Below are positions 35,919-45,578 of a DNA stretch of 64,000 bases, one piece after another (position 1 is the first letter of the stretch; every line of letters begins with the position of its first letter). The stretch comes from BOKV01 sp041397525 (lineage in GTDB: Bacteria; Pseudomonadota; Alphaproteobacteria; Rhizobiales; Rhizobiaceae). The position numbers and the translations under genes were made by a program. The notes below the pieces were generated by a model. The model was not told where the DNA came from. It saw nothing but the letters and a program-made list of their open reading frames with translations, and did no database searches. The stretch spans positions 144,671-208,670 of the forward strand of contig JAWKWL010000007.1 in the NCBI GenBank assembly GCA_041397525.1. The letters run 5' to 3'.

Positions 35919-38900
35919 ATGTCGAACTGGACTTCGAATGCCTATGTGAACGCCCTGCTGAAGGGGTGGGGCTGGGACACGGCTTCGCTGGATTACTATC
36001 TGGCAGCCGGGCAATGGGATGCAACTGAATCGGCTGCCATCCGTGCCGCATTCGACACCTGGGAAGCGGTTTGCAACATAACGTTCACGCAGATATTCAC
36101 CTCCACCGGCGCAGAGTTTTCCGAAAGCCAGTACAGCCAGTCCGGCACCTCGACCGCAGGCTCGCACCAGTCCTATGTCAACTATGGTTCCTCAACCATT
36201 GCCCGCTATGGCGGGCAACTGACCGGTCAATATAACGACGCCCATTTCGGCTGGACCACAGCCGGCCTTCAGCAGGGCGGCTTCGGCTTTTCGACACTCA
36301 TCCATGAAATCGGTCACGGGCTGGGCCTCGACCACACCCATTTCACCGGAACTGGCGATCCGCATGTGTTTCCAGGTGTATCCAGCTCGTCCGACACCGG
36401 CGACAATGCGCTCAACCAGGACATCTATTCGGTCATGTCCTATGCCAGCACGGTTACAAACCCCTACGGTACCGTCAACAATGTCGACTATACCGGGCTC
36501 GGCCAGGTGGCAACTCCAATGGCTTTCGATATCGCGGCCGTGCAATATCTCTATGGCGCCAACCTGTCTACCAATACGGGCAATGACATCTACCATATCT
36601 CAGACAGCAATGTCGCCGGCACCTTCTTCTCCTGCATCTGGGACGCGGGTGGCACTGACGAGATACGCTATACCGGCAGCAGAACGGTAACCATTGATCT
36701 CAATCCCGCGACGCTGCAAAACGAGGCTGGCGGCGGCGGTAACCTTTCCCATGTTACCGGCAACTACAATTCCAATGGCGTCAACCTGCCGGTTTATGGC
36801 GGCTTCACCATCGCTGGCGATTTCACCAATGCATTGGCAGATGTTAACGGCACCACTGGCGTCATCATTGAAAACGCCACGGGCGGCAGTGGCAATGACA
36901 CGATCATCGGCAATGGCGCCAACAACCGGCTCATCGGCAATGGCGGAGCGGACAATATTTCAGGAGGCGCAGGCGACGACTGGATTGATGGTGGAAGTGG
37001 CGCCGACATCCTGATGGGCGGGCTCGGCAATGACACGATCATTTACGACATCAATGACAATTGGGGCGGTGGTGCGGTCAATGGCGGCGAAGGCTTCGAC
37101 ACGCTTTGGTTCGACAACCTTATCCTCGCCATTGATCTGGCAAGCTACGGCTTCGAACAGAGGACCATCCACCTGACCGACCAGGCCAGCAATGACTGGT
37201 CCGACTATTATGAGACCCGCAATCTGGCAGATGCCATCACAGAAGTGACCTACCTCTTCGATACCGGCACGTCGCAAACCACCGTCTATGATGTTGATGA
37301 CAATTACTGGTGGTCACAATGGTTTCGCAGCTACGACACCGGCGGCAATCTTGTCAGCGAAACCTACACACCTGATCCCGGCAGCGCGAATTATGGGAAT
37401 TTGCTGCATTACCGGGGCAATGCGGAACATATCTGGTATGGCGATTCACCAACCGGGACGCCGGTGGAATCGTGGCAAAACGGAAATCTTGTTCAGCCCT
37501 ACCAGTACTGGGTGCAGGACGCCTCAGCAATATTCTTTAATGGGGGCACAGTCACCACCGATGGCTGGGTGGAAGTCAACTACATTCTGGTTGGAAACGG
37601 CAATTGGGATGTCCCCTTAACCCTGAATGGCGGGCTGTTCGATCACTTGTATGGCGAGACCAGCGGCGACGGAATCCACTTCGAAGTTCGCTCGGGCAGC
37701 AGCCTGACGCTGAACGCTTCAGTCCAGGCATACAAGGCCTATTTCAACGGCCTCGGCGAGACCAGCATTACCGGGACCTTCGACATCGTTCAATATATCG
37801 GTGTTGAGCTTGGCACTGTTACTGTCACATCCCGCAGCACCAGCCGCCCCGTCATCATGGAAATCTTTGACGGTGGGGTTTGGAAGGCGGAAGCAAGTGG
37901 CAACGGTTATTATTCGGCCGATGGCGGCTATGCCAGCCTGTATCTTCATGCCGGTGGCCAGATGATCGGCAATATTACCTGGGCTGGAACGAGCCTTGTT
38001 TCAGGTACCATCACCGGCAGTTTCACTCTTGGCAATTTTTCCCAAACGGGTGATTCATTCTTGCGTATTGGCGACATCCTGCCATCCAGTCCATCGATTG
38101 GCCGCATCGGCACCGCGACAATCAATGGAGACATGGGGTTCTATGGAAATGGTACGGCGGTCTTCAATTTCGATGGAACCAGCAATGACAGCCTCGCAAT
38201 TTCGGGCCAGCTGAACCTCGGTTCGGCCACCATCGCCCTCGAGCAGGCCTCTGGCTCCAGCTACCAGTTTGCTGCCGGGGAAAACCGCCATCTTGCAACG
38301 ATTGGTTCGATATTCAGTTATGCGGATGCGGCAACAGTCAACGGGCAACATGCCGACTTCGGATTTGCGCTCGGAGAATTTGCGACAGATACCGGTTATT
38401 GGTCGTTCCGCGCGCTTAATTCCGGCGCAACCGGTGGCACGGCCATTTTTGACATGAGCGCGGGCAGCCAGGGCGCTGTGGTATTCCTCAACCAGGTCGA
38501 TCAAGTGGCATCGGTTTATCAGGGCGTGTTTGCATCCGGCACTGGTGGCGCGACCTATTTCGCAGACCGCATCCTTGGCACCAACCACGCCGATTATTTT
38601 ATTGATTCCACACCTGTATTTGACGACACCTTCGTCAATCCGCCACCCGTCTTCGGCATCGAGATTTTTGGTCAGGGTGGTGAAGACGAAATCGCCGGCA
38701 GCCGAGCCAATGATTGGCTTGATGGCGGGGCTGACAATGACATCATCAACGGCTATGCCGGAGATGACACCATCGAAGGGGGTGCGGGTGCCGACAATCT
38801 GGACGGCGGTGCCAATACGTCCGTTGGTGACACGCTGAGCTATGCAGGGTCATCGGCTGGCGTGACGGTTTACCTGGCAACCAACACTGTTTCCGGAGGT

Positions 38901-39719
38901 GATGCCGATGGCGATACGGTCACCGGCTTCGAGAATGTCACTGGCTCCAGCCATGTTGACTACCTGTTCGGCGATGCCAATGCCAACACCATCAACGGCA
39001 ATGGTGGCGCGGACTGGCTTTATGGTGGCGGCGGTGACGACACCATGAACGGCGGCGCGGGCGCTGACTTGATGTTTGGCGAGGCTGGCAATGACACCAT
39101 GAATGGCGGCGCCGATGGTGATTACATGTGGGGCGGCAGTGAGTCCGACACCATGCATGGCAATGACGGAGTGGACTGGCTTCGCGGCGAGGAAGGCGTC
39201 GATTATCTATATGGCGATGCTGGCGATGATGTTCTGATCGGCGGTTCGGGCGACGACCAGATGTATGGCGGCATCGACACCGACACCTTCTACGGCGAAG
39301 ATGACAATGACTGGATCTATGGCGAGGCCAATGGCGATGTCGCCTTCGGCCAGTTGGGCAACGACCACATCTATGGCGGATCAGAAGGTGACTTCCTGTT
39401 CGGCGGCGCTGGCGCGGACTTGATCAATGGCGGCACCCAGAACGACCTGATGTGGGGCGACATGCCCGGCACATTCGACAGTGCAGCAGACACATTTGAA
39501 TTCGACGCAAATTGGGGCTTTGACGCCGTCTATGACTTTGAACTTGGTGTCGACCAGGTGCGGTTCACCTCCATTGCCGGTCTGACGCAGTTTTCCAGTT
39601 TCACACTCTATGATGGCGGAGCCAATGTGACGATTGCCTTCGGGGCTGACGCGATCACCTTCTACGGTGTGACGCAGGCGGAGCTCTTGGCAAACCAGGG
39701 CGATTTCAGTTTCGTTTGA
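35919..39719 (+). CDS. Serralysin-like RTX metalloprotease (peptidase M10)
   Basis: A 1266-residue protein without a signal peptide, as expected for type I secretion. The zinc motif HEIGHGLGLDH is at 129-139 and the Met-turn SVMSY at 171-175. A first group of RTX nonapeptides (about 320-375, GGAGDDWIDGGSGADIL) is followed by a long middle region without metalloprotease features. A second, larger RTX array occupies about 920-1200 (GGGGDDTMNGGAGADLMFGE). It ends with a secretion-type tail (LLANQGDFSFV). It is much longer than classical serralysins (about 480). The second array nearly matches the distal part of the protein at 60096. No ABC exporter gene is in the window. Confidence 0.9.
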   Translation: MSNWTSNAYVNALLKGWGWDTASLDYYLAAGQWDATESAAIRAAFDTWEAVCNITFTQIFTSTGAEFSESQYSQSGTSTAGSHQSYVNYGSSTIARYGGQLTGQYNDAHFGWTTAGLQQGGFGFSTLIHEIGHGLGLDHTHFTGTGDPHVFPGVSSSSDTGDNALNQDIYSVMSYASTVTNPYGTVNNVDYTGLGQVATPMAFDIAAVQYLYGANLSTNTGNDIYHISDSNVAGTFFSCIWDAGGTDEIRYTGSRTVTIDLNPATLQNEAGGGGNLSHVTGNYNSNGVNLPVYGGFTIAGDFTNALADVNGTTGVIIENATGGSGNDTIIGNGANNRLIGNGGADNISGGAGDDWIDGGSGADILMGGLGNDTIIYDINDNWGGGAVNGGEGFDTLWFDNLILAIDLASYGFEQRTIHLTDQASNDWSDYYETRNLADAITEVTYLFDTGTSQTTVYDVDDNYWWSQWFRSYDTGGNLVSETYTPDPGSANYGNLLHYRGNAEHIWYGDSPTGTPVESWQNGNLVQPYQYWVQDASAIFFNGGTVTTDGWVEVNYILVGNGNWDVPLTLNGGLFDHLYGETSGDGIHFEVRSGSSLTLNASVQAYKAYFNGLGETSITGTFDIVQYIGVELGTVTVTSRSTSRPVIMEIFDGGVWKAEASGNGYYSADGGYASLYLHAGGQMIGNITWAGTSLVSGTITGSFTLGNFSQTGDSFLRIGDILPSSPSIGRIGTATINGDMGFYGNGTAVFNFDGTSNDSLAISGQLNLGSATIALEQASGSSYQFAAGENRHLATIGSIFSYADAATVNGQHADFGFALGEFATDTGYWSFRALNSGATGGTAIFDMSAGSQGAVVFLNQVDQVASVYQGVFASGTGGATYFADRILGTNHADYFIDSTPVFDDTFVNPPPVFGIEIFGQGGEDEIAGSRANDWLDGGADNDIINGYAGDDTIEGGAGADNLDGGANTSVGDTLSYAGSSAGVTVYLATNTVSGGDADGDTVTGFENVTGSSHVDYLFGDANANTINGNGGADWLYGGGGDDTMNGGAGADLMFGEAGNDTMNGGADGDYMWGGSESDTMHGNDGVDWLRGEEGVDYLYGDAGDDVLIGGSGDDQMYGGIDTDTFYGEDDNDWIYGEANGDVAFGQLGNDHIYGGSEGDFLFGGAGADLINGGTQNDLMWGDMPGTFDSAADTFEFDANWGFDAVYDFELGVDQVRFTSIAGLTQFSSFTLYDGGANVTIAFGADAITFYGVTQAELLANQGDFSFV

Positions 39720-39799
39720 GGTGCACAGGGGCTCTGAATTCGGGGATATCAACCTCTCGCTTTGCCATGCACGGCTTTGCATTTTCAAATGGCTATGCT

Positions 39800-39825
39800 A
39801 TTTATTGAGTAATCACTCAATAAAT
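39800..39825. promoter_or_regulatory. TetR-type operator, site A (Rieske promoter)
   Basis: An 11-base perfect inverted repeat with a four-base centre (core TTGAGTAATCACTCAA at 39805-39820). It lies 14 bases before the Rieske ATG, where it would block initiation. It shares the 16-bp pattern with sites B, C and D. Confidence 0.7.
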
Positions 39826-39838
39826 CAGAGCCCATGTC

Positions 39839-41041
39839 ATGAACCAGCACCTGTCCAATCGCGATTTGTCCATCCCCGAAAACTGGGACCGCAGGGGATT
39901 GCCCGGATGGACCTATCACAGCGACGCCTTCCTGGAACTGGAGCGCGAGGAACTGTTCAAGACGCATTGGCAGATAGCTGGCCATGTCTGCGATCTCGCC
40001 GAGCCTGGAAGTTACATTACACTCGACATTTGCGGTGAGCGGGCTTTGCTGGTTCGCGGTCGCGACGGCATTGTTCGCGGTTTCCACAACATGTGCGGCC
40101 ACCGTGGCGGACGAGTCGTCGGCGATGAAAAGGGCCAGTGCAAAGGGGCTATCGTCTGTCCGTTCCACGGTTGGGTCTACAATCTGGATGGAAGCCTGCG
40201 CGGCGCAGCACGGCCGGAATCGTTTCCGGACATGGACCGGACGAAATTCAACCTGAAGCCGCTGGAAACAGAAATCTGGAACGGTTTCGTCTTCATCCGC
40301 TTCTGCCGCGGCCCCCAGCCTTCTGTCAGCGAATTGCTGTCGCCCTTCGCCGCCGAGGCATCGCATTACAACATGGAAGAACTCGTACCATCCGGTGAGA
40401 CCTGGACGCATGTTTCCAGGGTCAACTGGAAATCGGTGCGTGACGTTGACAACGAAGGCTATCATGTCGCAATTGCGCACCCCGCTTTGCAGGACCTGTA
40501 CGGCCGCTCCTATTTCGACGAGCCCTTTGTCAATGGCACCTCCCGTTCCTATGCAACTTGTCATGACACAGGCCGACGCTGGAGCGTTCGCCATTACGTG
40601 AAGGCCATGCAACCTCGGGAAGGAATGCCGGAGGAATTGCAGCGTGCCTGGATATATTACGGATTGTTTCCCAACGCCGTTCTGGCAGTGACGCCGGAGC
40701 TTGTGCAATTCTATCAGGAATTTCCGCTGTCCACCGGCGAAACCCTGCTGCGTGGTGCTGTCTATCGCCATCGCGATGAAACTCGCCAGCAGCGAATTGC
40801 CCGCAAGCTCGCCTTGCGCATTGACCGCGACACCTTGGGCGAGGATATCCGCCTGACCGAATGGTCCAACGAGGCGTTGAATTCAAGCGCCTTCGAGGGC
40901 TTCTATCTTTCCGATCTGGAATATGGCGTGCGCAGCCACCACGATCACATCCGCAAGGTCCTGCCAGTGGCAACGCTGGAAGATCGCCCGCAAGAGAAAG
41001 ATATTGCACGCATCAACGCGGAAATGCTGCGGACCACCTGA
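39839..41041 (+). CDS. Rieske non-haem iron oxygenase alpha subunit (betaine-demethylase-like)
   Basis: A 400-residue oxygenase. The [2Fe-2S] Rieske ligands are C86/H88 (NMCGHRGG) and C107/H110 (CPFHGW). The mononuclear iron site is in DVDNEGYHVAIAHP (H209, H214). The organisation resembles glycine-betaine, stachydrine and carnitine oxygenases, which remove an N-methyl group or cleave a C-N bond. No reductase or ferredoxin gene is adjacent, so the electron donor must be encoded elsewhere. Site A overlaps its promoter. The substrate is unknown. Confidence 0.85.
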   Translation: MNQHLSNRDLSIPENWDRRGLPGWTYHSDAFLELEREELFKTHWQIAGHVCDLAEPGSYITLDICGERALLVRGRDGIVRGFHNMCGHRGGRVVGDEKGQCKGAIVCPFHGWVYNLDGSLRGAARPESFPDMDRTKFNLKPLETEIWNGFVFIRFCRGPQPSVSELLSPFAAEASHYNMEELVPSGETWTHVSRVNWKSVRDVDNEGYHVAIAHPALQDLYGRSYFDEPFVNGTSRSYATCHDTGRRWSVRHYVKAMQPREGMPEELQRAWIYYGLFPNAVLAVTPELVQFYQEFPLSTGETLLRGAVYRHRDETRQQRIARKLALRIDRDTLGEDIRLTEWSNEALNSSAFEGFYLSDLEYGVRSHHDHIRKVLPVATLEDRPQEKDIARINAEMLRTT

Positions 41042-41065
41042 CAAGCTGGACGAAGCGCGTCGGCT

Positions 41066-42460
41066 TCAGCCTTTCCAGAGTCCTTCGCGCGTCAGGTCAT
41101 CCATCGTACGCCGGATGCCGGTGCGCAATATGTCGGCCATGCTGTCGATCTGCTCCCGGGTAATGACCAGCGGAGGCGACATCACACACATATGCACCAG
41201 CGGGCGAACCAGCAGGCCAAGTTCCTGGCAGTGCCTGTCGATGCGGCTTCCCACCTCGGTGTCGAGCCGGATCGGATTTCGGCTTTCCCGGTCGGCCACG
41301 CATTCGACACACGCCATCAGACCCATGCCGCGAGCCTCGCCGACCAGTTCCAGCTCCTCAAGCGATTTCAGCTGTTGCTGGAAATAGGGTGCAACTTCAC
41401 GCGCATGATCGAGAATGCCGTCTTCGAGCAGATCGAGATTCTTCAGCGCTACCGCACTGCCAATGGGATGGCTGGAATAGGTCAGGCCATGCGCAAACAT
41501 GGCTTCGGGATGATTGGATGAGCGCAGTTCCGCCAACAGCCTGTCGGATACGGCCATGCCGCCAAGCGGGAAATAACCAGAGGTAACACCCTTGGCAAAG
41601 GTGATAATGTCCGGCTCAATGCCAAACACTTCCTGCGATGCGAATACTGAACCCAGCCGGCCGAAAGCTGTGACCACTTCATCGCTGATATAAAGGATGT
41701 CATTGTCACGGCAGATCTTCGCGATGGCGGGCAGATAGCCCTCGGGCGGGATGATCACGCCGCCTGATGCCATGATCGGCTCACCGATGAAGGCAGCAAT
41801 GTTTTCAGCGCCCAAGGCTTCCACCGCTGAGCGGAACTCCGTAACAAGGTCCAGCGTGAATTGCTCGATGCTGGTTCCCTTTGGGCGACGAAACGGATCC
41901 GGGCAGGACAGCCGGTGTATGATGCTGTCGGCGAAATCCATCCAGTTGCGGGTGCGCTGGCTGCCATTGAGCGATGACGACAAATAGGTGCTGCCGTGAT
42001 AGCCGCCCTCGCGGCAGAGCAACATCTTCTTTTCCGGCCTGCCCCGCACATTATTGTAGAATTGCACGAAACGCAGCGCCGTTTCCACGGCAGTCGACCC
42101 GCCCGTCGTGAAGAAGAAATGGTCCAGGTCGCCCGGAGTGTACTGCGACAAACGGCTGGCAAGTTCCACCGATGGCGTGCTGCTTGTGTACCATGGCGTG
42201 TTGTAGGAAAGCTGCATCGCCTGATCGCGCAAGGAGTCGGCAAGCGCAGCGTTGCGGTGGCCGACATTGGTGCACCACATCCCCGCTGGCCCGTCAATCA
42301 GCCGACGGCCTTTTTCGTCTGTGATGTAAATGCCTTCGGCAGAGGCCATCATGCCGCGATGTTCAGCCCCTATCGAACCGGCATGGGGCCAGGGCTGAAG
42401 CAGGTGTTCAGCCGCTTCCCGGTCATGGGTCTTCGCTTGTTCACGCAATTTGTCGAGCAT
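41066..42460 (-). CDS. Class III (omega) aminotransferase, PLP-dependent
   Basis: A 464-residue fold-type I aminotransferase. Segments are GPAGMWCTNVGHR, the phosphate-binding FTTGGSTAVETALRF, SDEVVTAFGRLG with the cofactor aspartate, and the PLP lysine in FAKGVTSGYFPLGG. Omega-aminotransferases act on terminal amines such as putrescine, beta-alanine or pyruvate partners. ATG 42460 has GGAG ten bases upstream; the longer frame overlaps the divergent promoter. It is convergent with the Rieske gene and divergent from the ABC transporter, sharing site B. Confidence 0.88.
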   Translation of the reverse strand: MLDKLREQAKTHDREAAEHLLQPWPHAGSIGAEHRGMMASAEGIYITDEKGRRLIDGPAGMWCTNVGHRNAALADSLRDQAMQLSYNTPWYTSSTPSVELASRLSQYTPGDLDHFFFTTGGSTAVETALRFVQFYNNVRGRPEKKMLLCREGGYHGSTYLSSSLNGSQRTRNWMDFADSIIHRLSCPDPFRRPKGTSIEQFTLDLVTEFRSAVEALGAENIAAFIGEPIMASGGVIIPPEGYLPAIAKICRDNDILYISDEVVTAFGRLGSVFASQEVFGIEPDIITFAKGVTSGYFPLGGMAVSDRLLAELRSSNHPEAMFAHGLTYSSHPIGSAVALKNLDLLEDGILDHAREVAPYFQQQLKSLEELELVGEARGMGLMACVECVADRESRNPIRLDTEVGSRIDRHCQELGLLVRPLVHMCVMSPPLVITREQIDSMADILRTGIRRTMDDLTREGLWKG

Positions 42461-42541
42461 GATTGGCCGCTCCGCTATGCATTTTCCAGACAGGAAACGA
42501 CACCGCCATTTCACGTTTGGACGAGTCCGATTTGGCCACTT

Positions 42542-42559
42542 ACTGAATGACCGTTCAGT
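42542..42559. promoter_or_regulatory. TetR-type operator, site B (aminotransferase / ABC transporter)
   Basis: ACTGAATGACCGTTCAGT, an imperfect palindrome, lies between the divergent aminotransferase and ABC permease genes. The inner 16 bases fit YTGARTRNNCRYTCAR. A transporter start at 42547 would lie inside it, so a later start is favoured. Confidence 0.6.
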
Positions 42560-42732
42560 CAATAGTGTCAGAAATATCCCTTGCCTTCAATCCGTTTTTA
42601 CCCTCAAATTCACACCTCGCAATGCGCTTGTACTGGCGACAGGGAAACGGGGGACGTGCATTGAAAGGACAGGCTTTGAGCGGAAAGACGGCGTCGGCGC
42701 ACAATACAACTGCCGCCCGGAGCAAGGCTCGA

Positions 42733-43596
42733 ATGTCAGTTTTCCGGACTGACGCCGCGCAAGGCTGGCTGACAATCTCTCCCCCGTTGCTCCTGGCTTT
42801 CCTGCTTCTTGTTGGTCCGATCATCGTCATCATCGCCAACAGTTTCTGGACGCAGGATTACCTGACGATCGACCGGACATTCACCCTGCGCAACTATCAG
42901 GCAGCGCTCACCGAACCGATCTATCGCGATCTGTTGACACGTTCGCTTTTCATCTCGATTTCGGTCAGCATCCTAACTCTGGTGCTTGCCTATCCGGTAG
43001 CCTGGTTCGTCTCCTTTCACGGTGGTCGCTACAAGGGGCTTTGGCTGTTCATCATTACGGTGCCATTCTGGTCCGGATACCTGCTGCGCATCCTCTCGTG
43101 GAAAGTCATCCTCGGTTACAACGGCGTTCTCAACACGGGCTTGCTTTGGCTCGACGCAATCTCGGAACCGATCAGCACGCTGCTCTACAACACCAACGCG
43201 GTCATCATCACGCTGGCACACAGCTGGGCGGCATTCGCGATCCTTCCATTGTTCGTTTCGCTGGAAAAAGTCGATCGTACCCTGCTGGAGGCAGCGGCTG
43301 ATCTCGGTGACGGGCCGTTGCGACGGTTCCTGCGCGTCACTCTTCCGCTCACCATGCCCGGCATCATTGCGGCACTCATGATCGTCATGATCCCGACCGT
43401 TGGCGACTATGTGACGCCGAAACTGGTAGGGGGCAAGGATGGCGTCATGATTGCAAACGCCATACAGGCCCAGTTCGGCAAGGCGGCTAACTGGCCGTTG
43501 GGAGCAGCCCTTGCCGTCACTACGATGATCATCGTCACCGCAGTGGCCGGTGGAATGGTACTGATGCTGCTGGCGCTGAAACGGGTGTTGCGATGA
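42733..43596 (+). CDS. ABC transporter permease, PotB-like
   Basis: A 287-residue inner-membrane permease with about six helices (first at WLTISPPLLLAFLLLVGPII). The EAA loop is LEAAADLGDGPLRRFLRVTL. It belongs to the spermidine/putrescine-type branch (PotB). I start at 42733, after GGAGCAAGG; a start at 42622 is also possible. The stop overlaps the next gene by four bases. Confidence 0.85.
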   Translation: MSVFRTDAAQGWLTISPPLLLAFLLLVGPIIVIIANSFWTQDYLTIDRTFTLRNYQAALTEPIYRDLLTRSLFISISVSILTLVLAYPVAWFVSFHGGRYKGLWLFIITVPFWSGYLLRILSWKVILGYNGVLNTGLLWLDAISEPISTLLYNTNAVIITLAHSWAAFAILPLFVSLEKVDRTLLEAAADLGDGPLRRFLRVTLPLTMPGIIAALMIVMIPTVGDYVTPKLVGGKDGVMIANAIQAQFGKAANWPLGAALAVTTMIIVTAVAGGMVLMLLALKRVLR

Positions 43597-44399
43597 GAAC
43601 CACCGGGATTGGAAAGCGGATCGCATCCGCATATGTGTTCGTCTACGTGTCGATCCTGTATTTCCCGGTGCTGCTGCTTCCGGTATTTTCCTTCAACAAT
43701 TCTGCCACACCGAAATTGCCGCTGACCGGCTTCACCTTCAAATGGTATGAAGGCATGTCAAGCAATTCCGCAATGCAGAACGCGGCATGGAACTCTCTGA
43801 CCGTCGGTGTGAGTTCTGCCCTGCTAGCAACCATCCTTGGCATCTTTGCAGCGCGCGCCATCACAAGGCACAAATTCGCCGGCAAGGGATTCGCAAGCGG
43901 CCTTATCATGGCACCGCTCGTCCTTCCGGAAATCATCATCGCCATTTCGCTGCTGGTGGTTCTGCTCGGCCTTGGTTTGCAGCTTTCCCTCGTTACGGTG
44001 ATCCTGGGACACTTGCTGATCTGCCTTCCCTATTCGGTCTCTGTGTTGATGTCAGGCTTTGAGGGCTTTGACCCAGCCATGGAGGAGGCCTCACGCGACC
44101 TTGGTGAAACCGGCTTCGGCACGCTGCGCCGCGTCACACTGCCGATGCTCGCACCCTCAATCATCTCCAGCCTGCTCGTGACCTTCACCATTTCGCTCGA
44201 CGAGTTCATTCTCGCATTTTTCCTCAGCGGTACCGAGCCGACATTGCCGGTATATATCTGGGGGCAATTGCGCTTCGCTGCCAAGCTGCCGAATGTGCTG
44301 GCACTGGGTTCAATCCTGATCGCAGCTTCGCTGGTGATGCTGACGGTTGCCGAAATCATCCGCCGCCGCGCGGAGAGAAAGATGCAGGAACAGCAATGA
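43593..44399 (+). CDS. ABC transporter permease, PotC-like
   Basis: A 268-residue permease with six helices and an EAA motif MEEASRDLGETGFGTLRRVTLP. The C-terminal tail is basic (RRRAERKMQEQQ). It pairs with the upstream PotB-like permease (ATGA overlap), forming the channel of an importer for a cationic amine-type solute. Confidence 0.9.
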   Translation: MRTTGIGKRIASAYVFVYVSILYFPVLLLPVFSFNNSATPKLPLTGFTFKWYEGMSSNSAMQNAAWNSLTVGVSSALLATILGIFAARAITRHKFAGKGFASGLIMAPLVLPEIIIAISLLVVLLGLGLQLSLVTVILGHLLICLPYSVSVLMSGFEGFDPAMEEASRDLGETGFGTLRRVTLPMLAPSIISSLLVTFTISLDEFILAFFLSGTEPTLPVYIWGQLRFAAKLPNVLALGSILIAASLVMLTVAEIIRRRAERKMQEQQ

Positions 44400-44432
44400 A
44401 GTCAATCAGATCGACAACAGTTCGGGGAAACC

Positions 44433-45530
44433 ATGCCAATGCCGTCTGACACGATGATCGCGATTGATGGCGTCGAGAAACATTTCGGCTCCTTCCATGC
44501 GCTTGGACCGGTTTCCGCCAACATCCGCGAAGGCGAGTTCTTCTCGCTGCTTGGGCCGTCGGGTTGCGGCAAGACAACATTGCTGCGCCTGATTGGCGGA
44601 TTTGACGAGCCTTCCAGCGGCTCGATCGCCATTGACCGTCAGCCCATGGCTGGACTTCCGGCCAATCACCGCCCGACCAACATGGTGTTTCAAAGCTACG
44701 CGATTTTTCCCCATCTCAATGTCAGCGAAAACATCGCCTACGGACTGAAGCGGTTGCGCCTTGGTCGCGAAGAGGAGCAGAGGCGCGTCGAGGAAGCGCT
44801 CGCGCAAGTCGAACTGAAGGGCCTCGGCCCGCGAATGGGCAACCAGTTGTCCGGCGGTCAGAGGCAGCGTGTGGCGCTTGCGAGAGCGCTGGTGATGCGG
44901 CCAAAGGTATTGCTGCTCGACGAACCGCTTTCAGCGCTCGACAAGAAACTGCGAGAACAGATGCAGGTCGAACTACGCCATCTCCAACGCCAGATCGGGA
45001 TCACCTTCGTGCTTGTCACACATGATCAGTATGAGGCACTTGCAATGTCTGACCGCATTGCTGTGATGTTTGGCGGAAAGATCGCCCAGATTGCTGCGCC
45101 ACGTGAAATCTACCAGTCCCCCGCAAATCGCCAGGTTGCGGATTTTTTGGGCGGTATGAACTTTCTCGACTGCACAGGCATGGAAATGTCCGGCACGAAA
45201 TATTCTGCCAATCTGCCGGGTATCGGCCCCGTTTCGGGCGATTTGCCGGCGGGCAATGCAGCAAGCGCAGGCGAACTGACGATAGGTATACGTCCGGAAA
45301 GATTGCGTATCGTTTGGGATGGCGAGACGTCCGACAGTCCGCAATTCGAGGGTGTGGTCGTGGATCGCCATTATTTCGGCGAGGTAACCAATCTCATGGT
45401 CAGGATCAAGGGGCAGGAAAACGATATTTCGGTTGTTGAAACCAACGACTTCGGAGCCGATGACATTCCTGTCGGTTCAAGCGTCCGGCTCACATGTGAC
45501 CCGGACGCTTTCGTTGTAATGAAACGCTGA
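44433..45530 (+). CDS. ABC transporter ATPase, PotA-like
   Basis: A 365-residue nucleotide-binding subunit: Walker A GPSGCGKTT, Q-loop VFQSYAIFPH, signature LSGGQRQRVALARAL, Walker B VLLLDEPLSALD and H-loop VTHDQYEAL. A C-terminal TOBE domain follows (ERLRIVWDGE onward). It starts 33 bases after the second permease. It ends in a tail-to-tail arrangement with the binding-protein gene. Confidence 0.93.
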   Translation: MPMPSDTMIAIDGVEKHFGSFHALGPVSANIREGEFFSLLGPSGCGKTTLLRLIGGFDEPSSGSIAIDRQPMAGLPANHRPTNMVFQSYAIFPHLNVSENIAYGLKRLRLGREEEQRRVEEALAQVELKGLGPRMGNQLSGGQRQRVALARALVMRPKVLLLDEPLSALDKKLREQMQVELRHLQRQIGITFVLVTHDQYEALAMSDRIAVMFGGKIAQIAAPREIYQSPANRQVADFLGGMNFLDCTGMEMSGTKYSANLPGIGPVSGDLPAGNAASAGELTIGIRPERLRIVWDGETSDSPQFEGVVVDRHYFGEVTNLMVRIKGQENDISVVETNDFGADDIPVGSSVRLTCDPDAFVVMKR

Positions 45531-45578
45531 TCGCGCATTCTGGGACCGGTGCAGACCTGCCCGCACCAGTTCCCCTGT

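Noticed and set aside
45531..45578. Rho-independent terminator between the converging ABC ATPase and binding-protein genes
   Set aside because: A GGTGC/GCACC pairing exists but the loop is long and there is no T-run on either strand.
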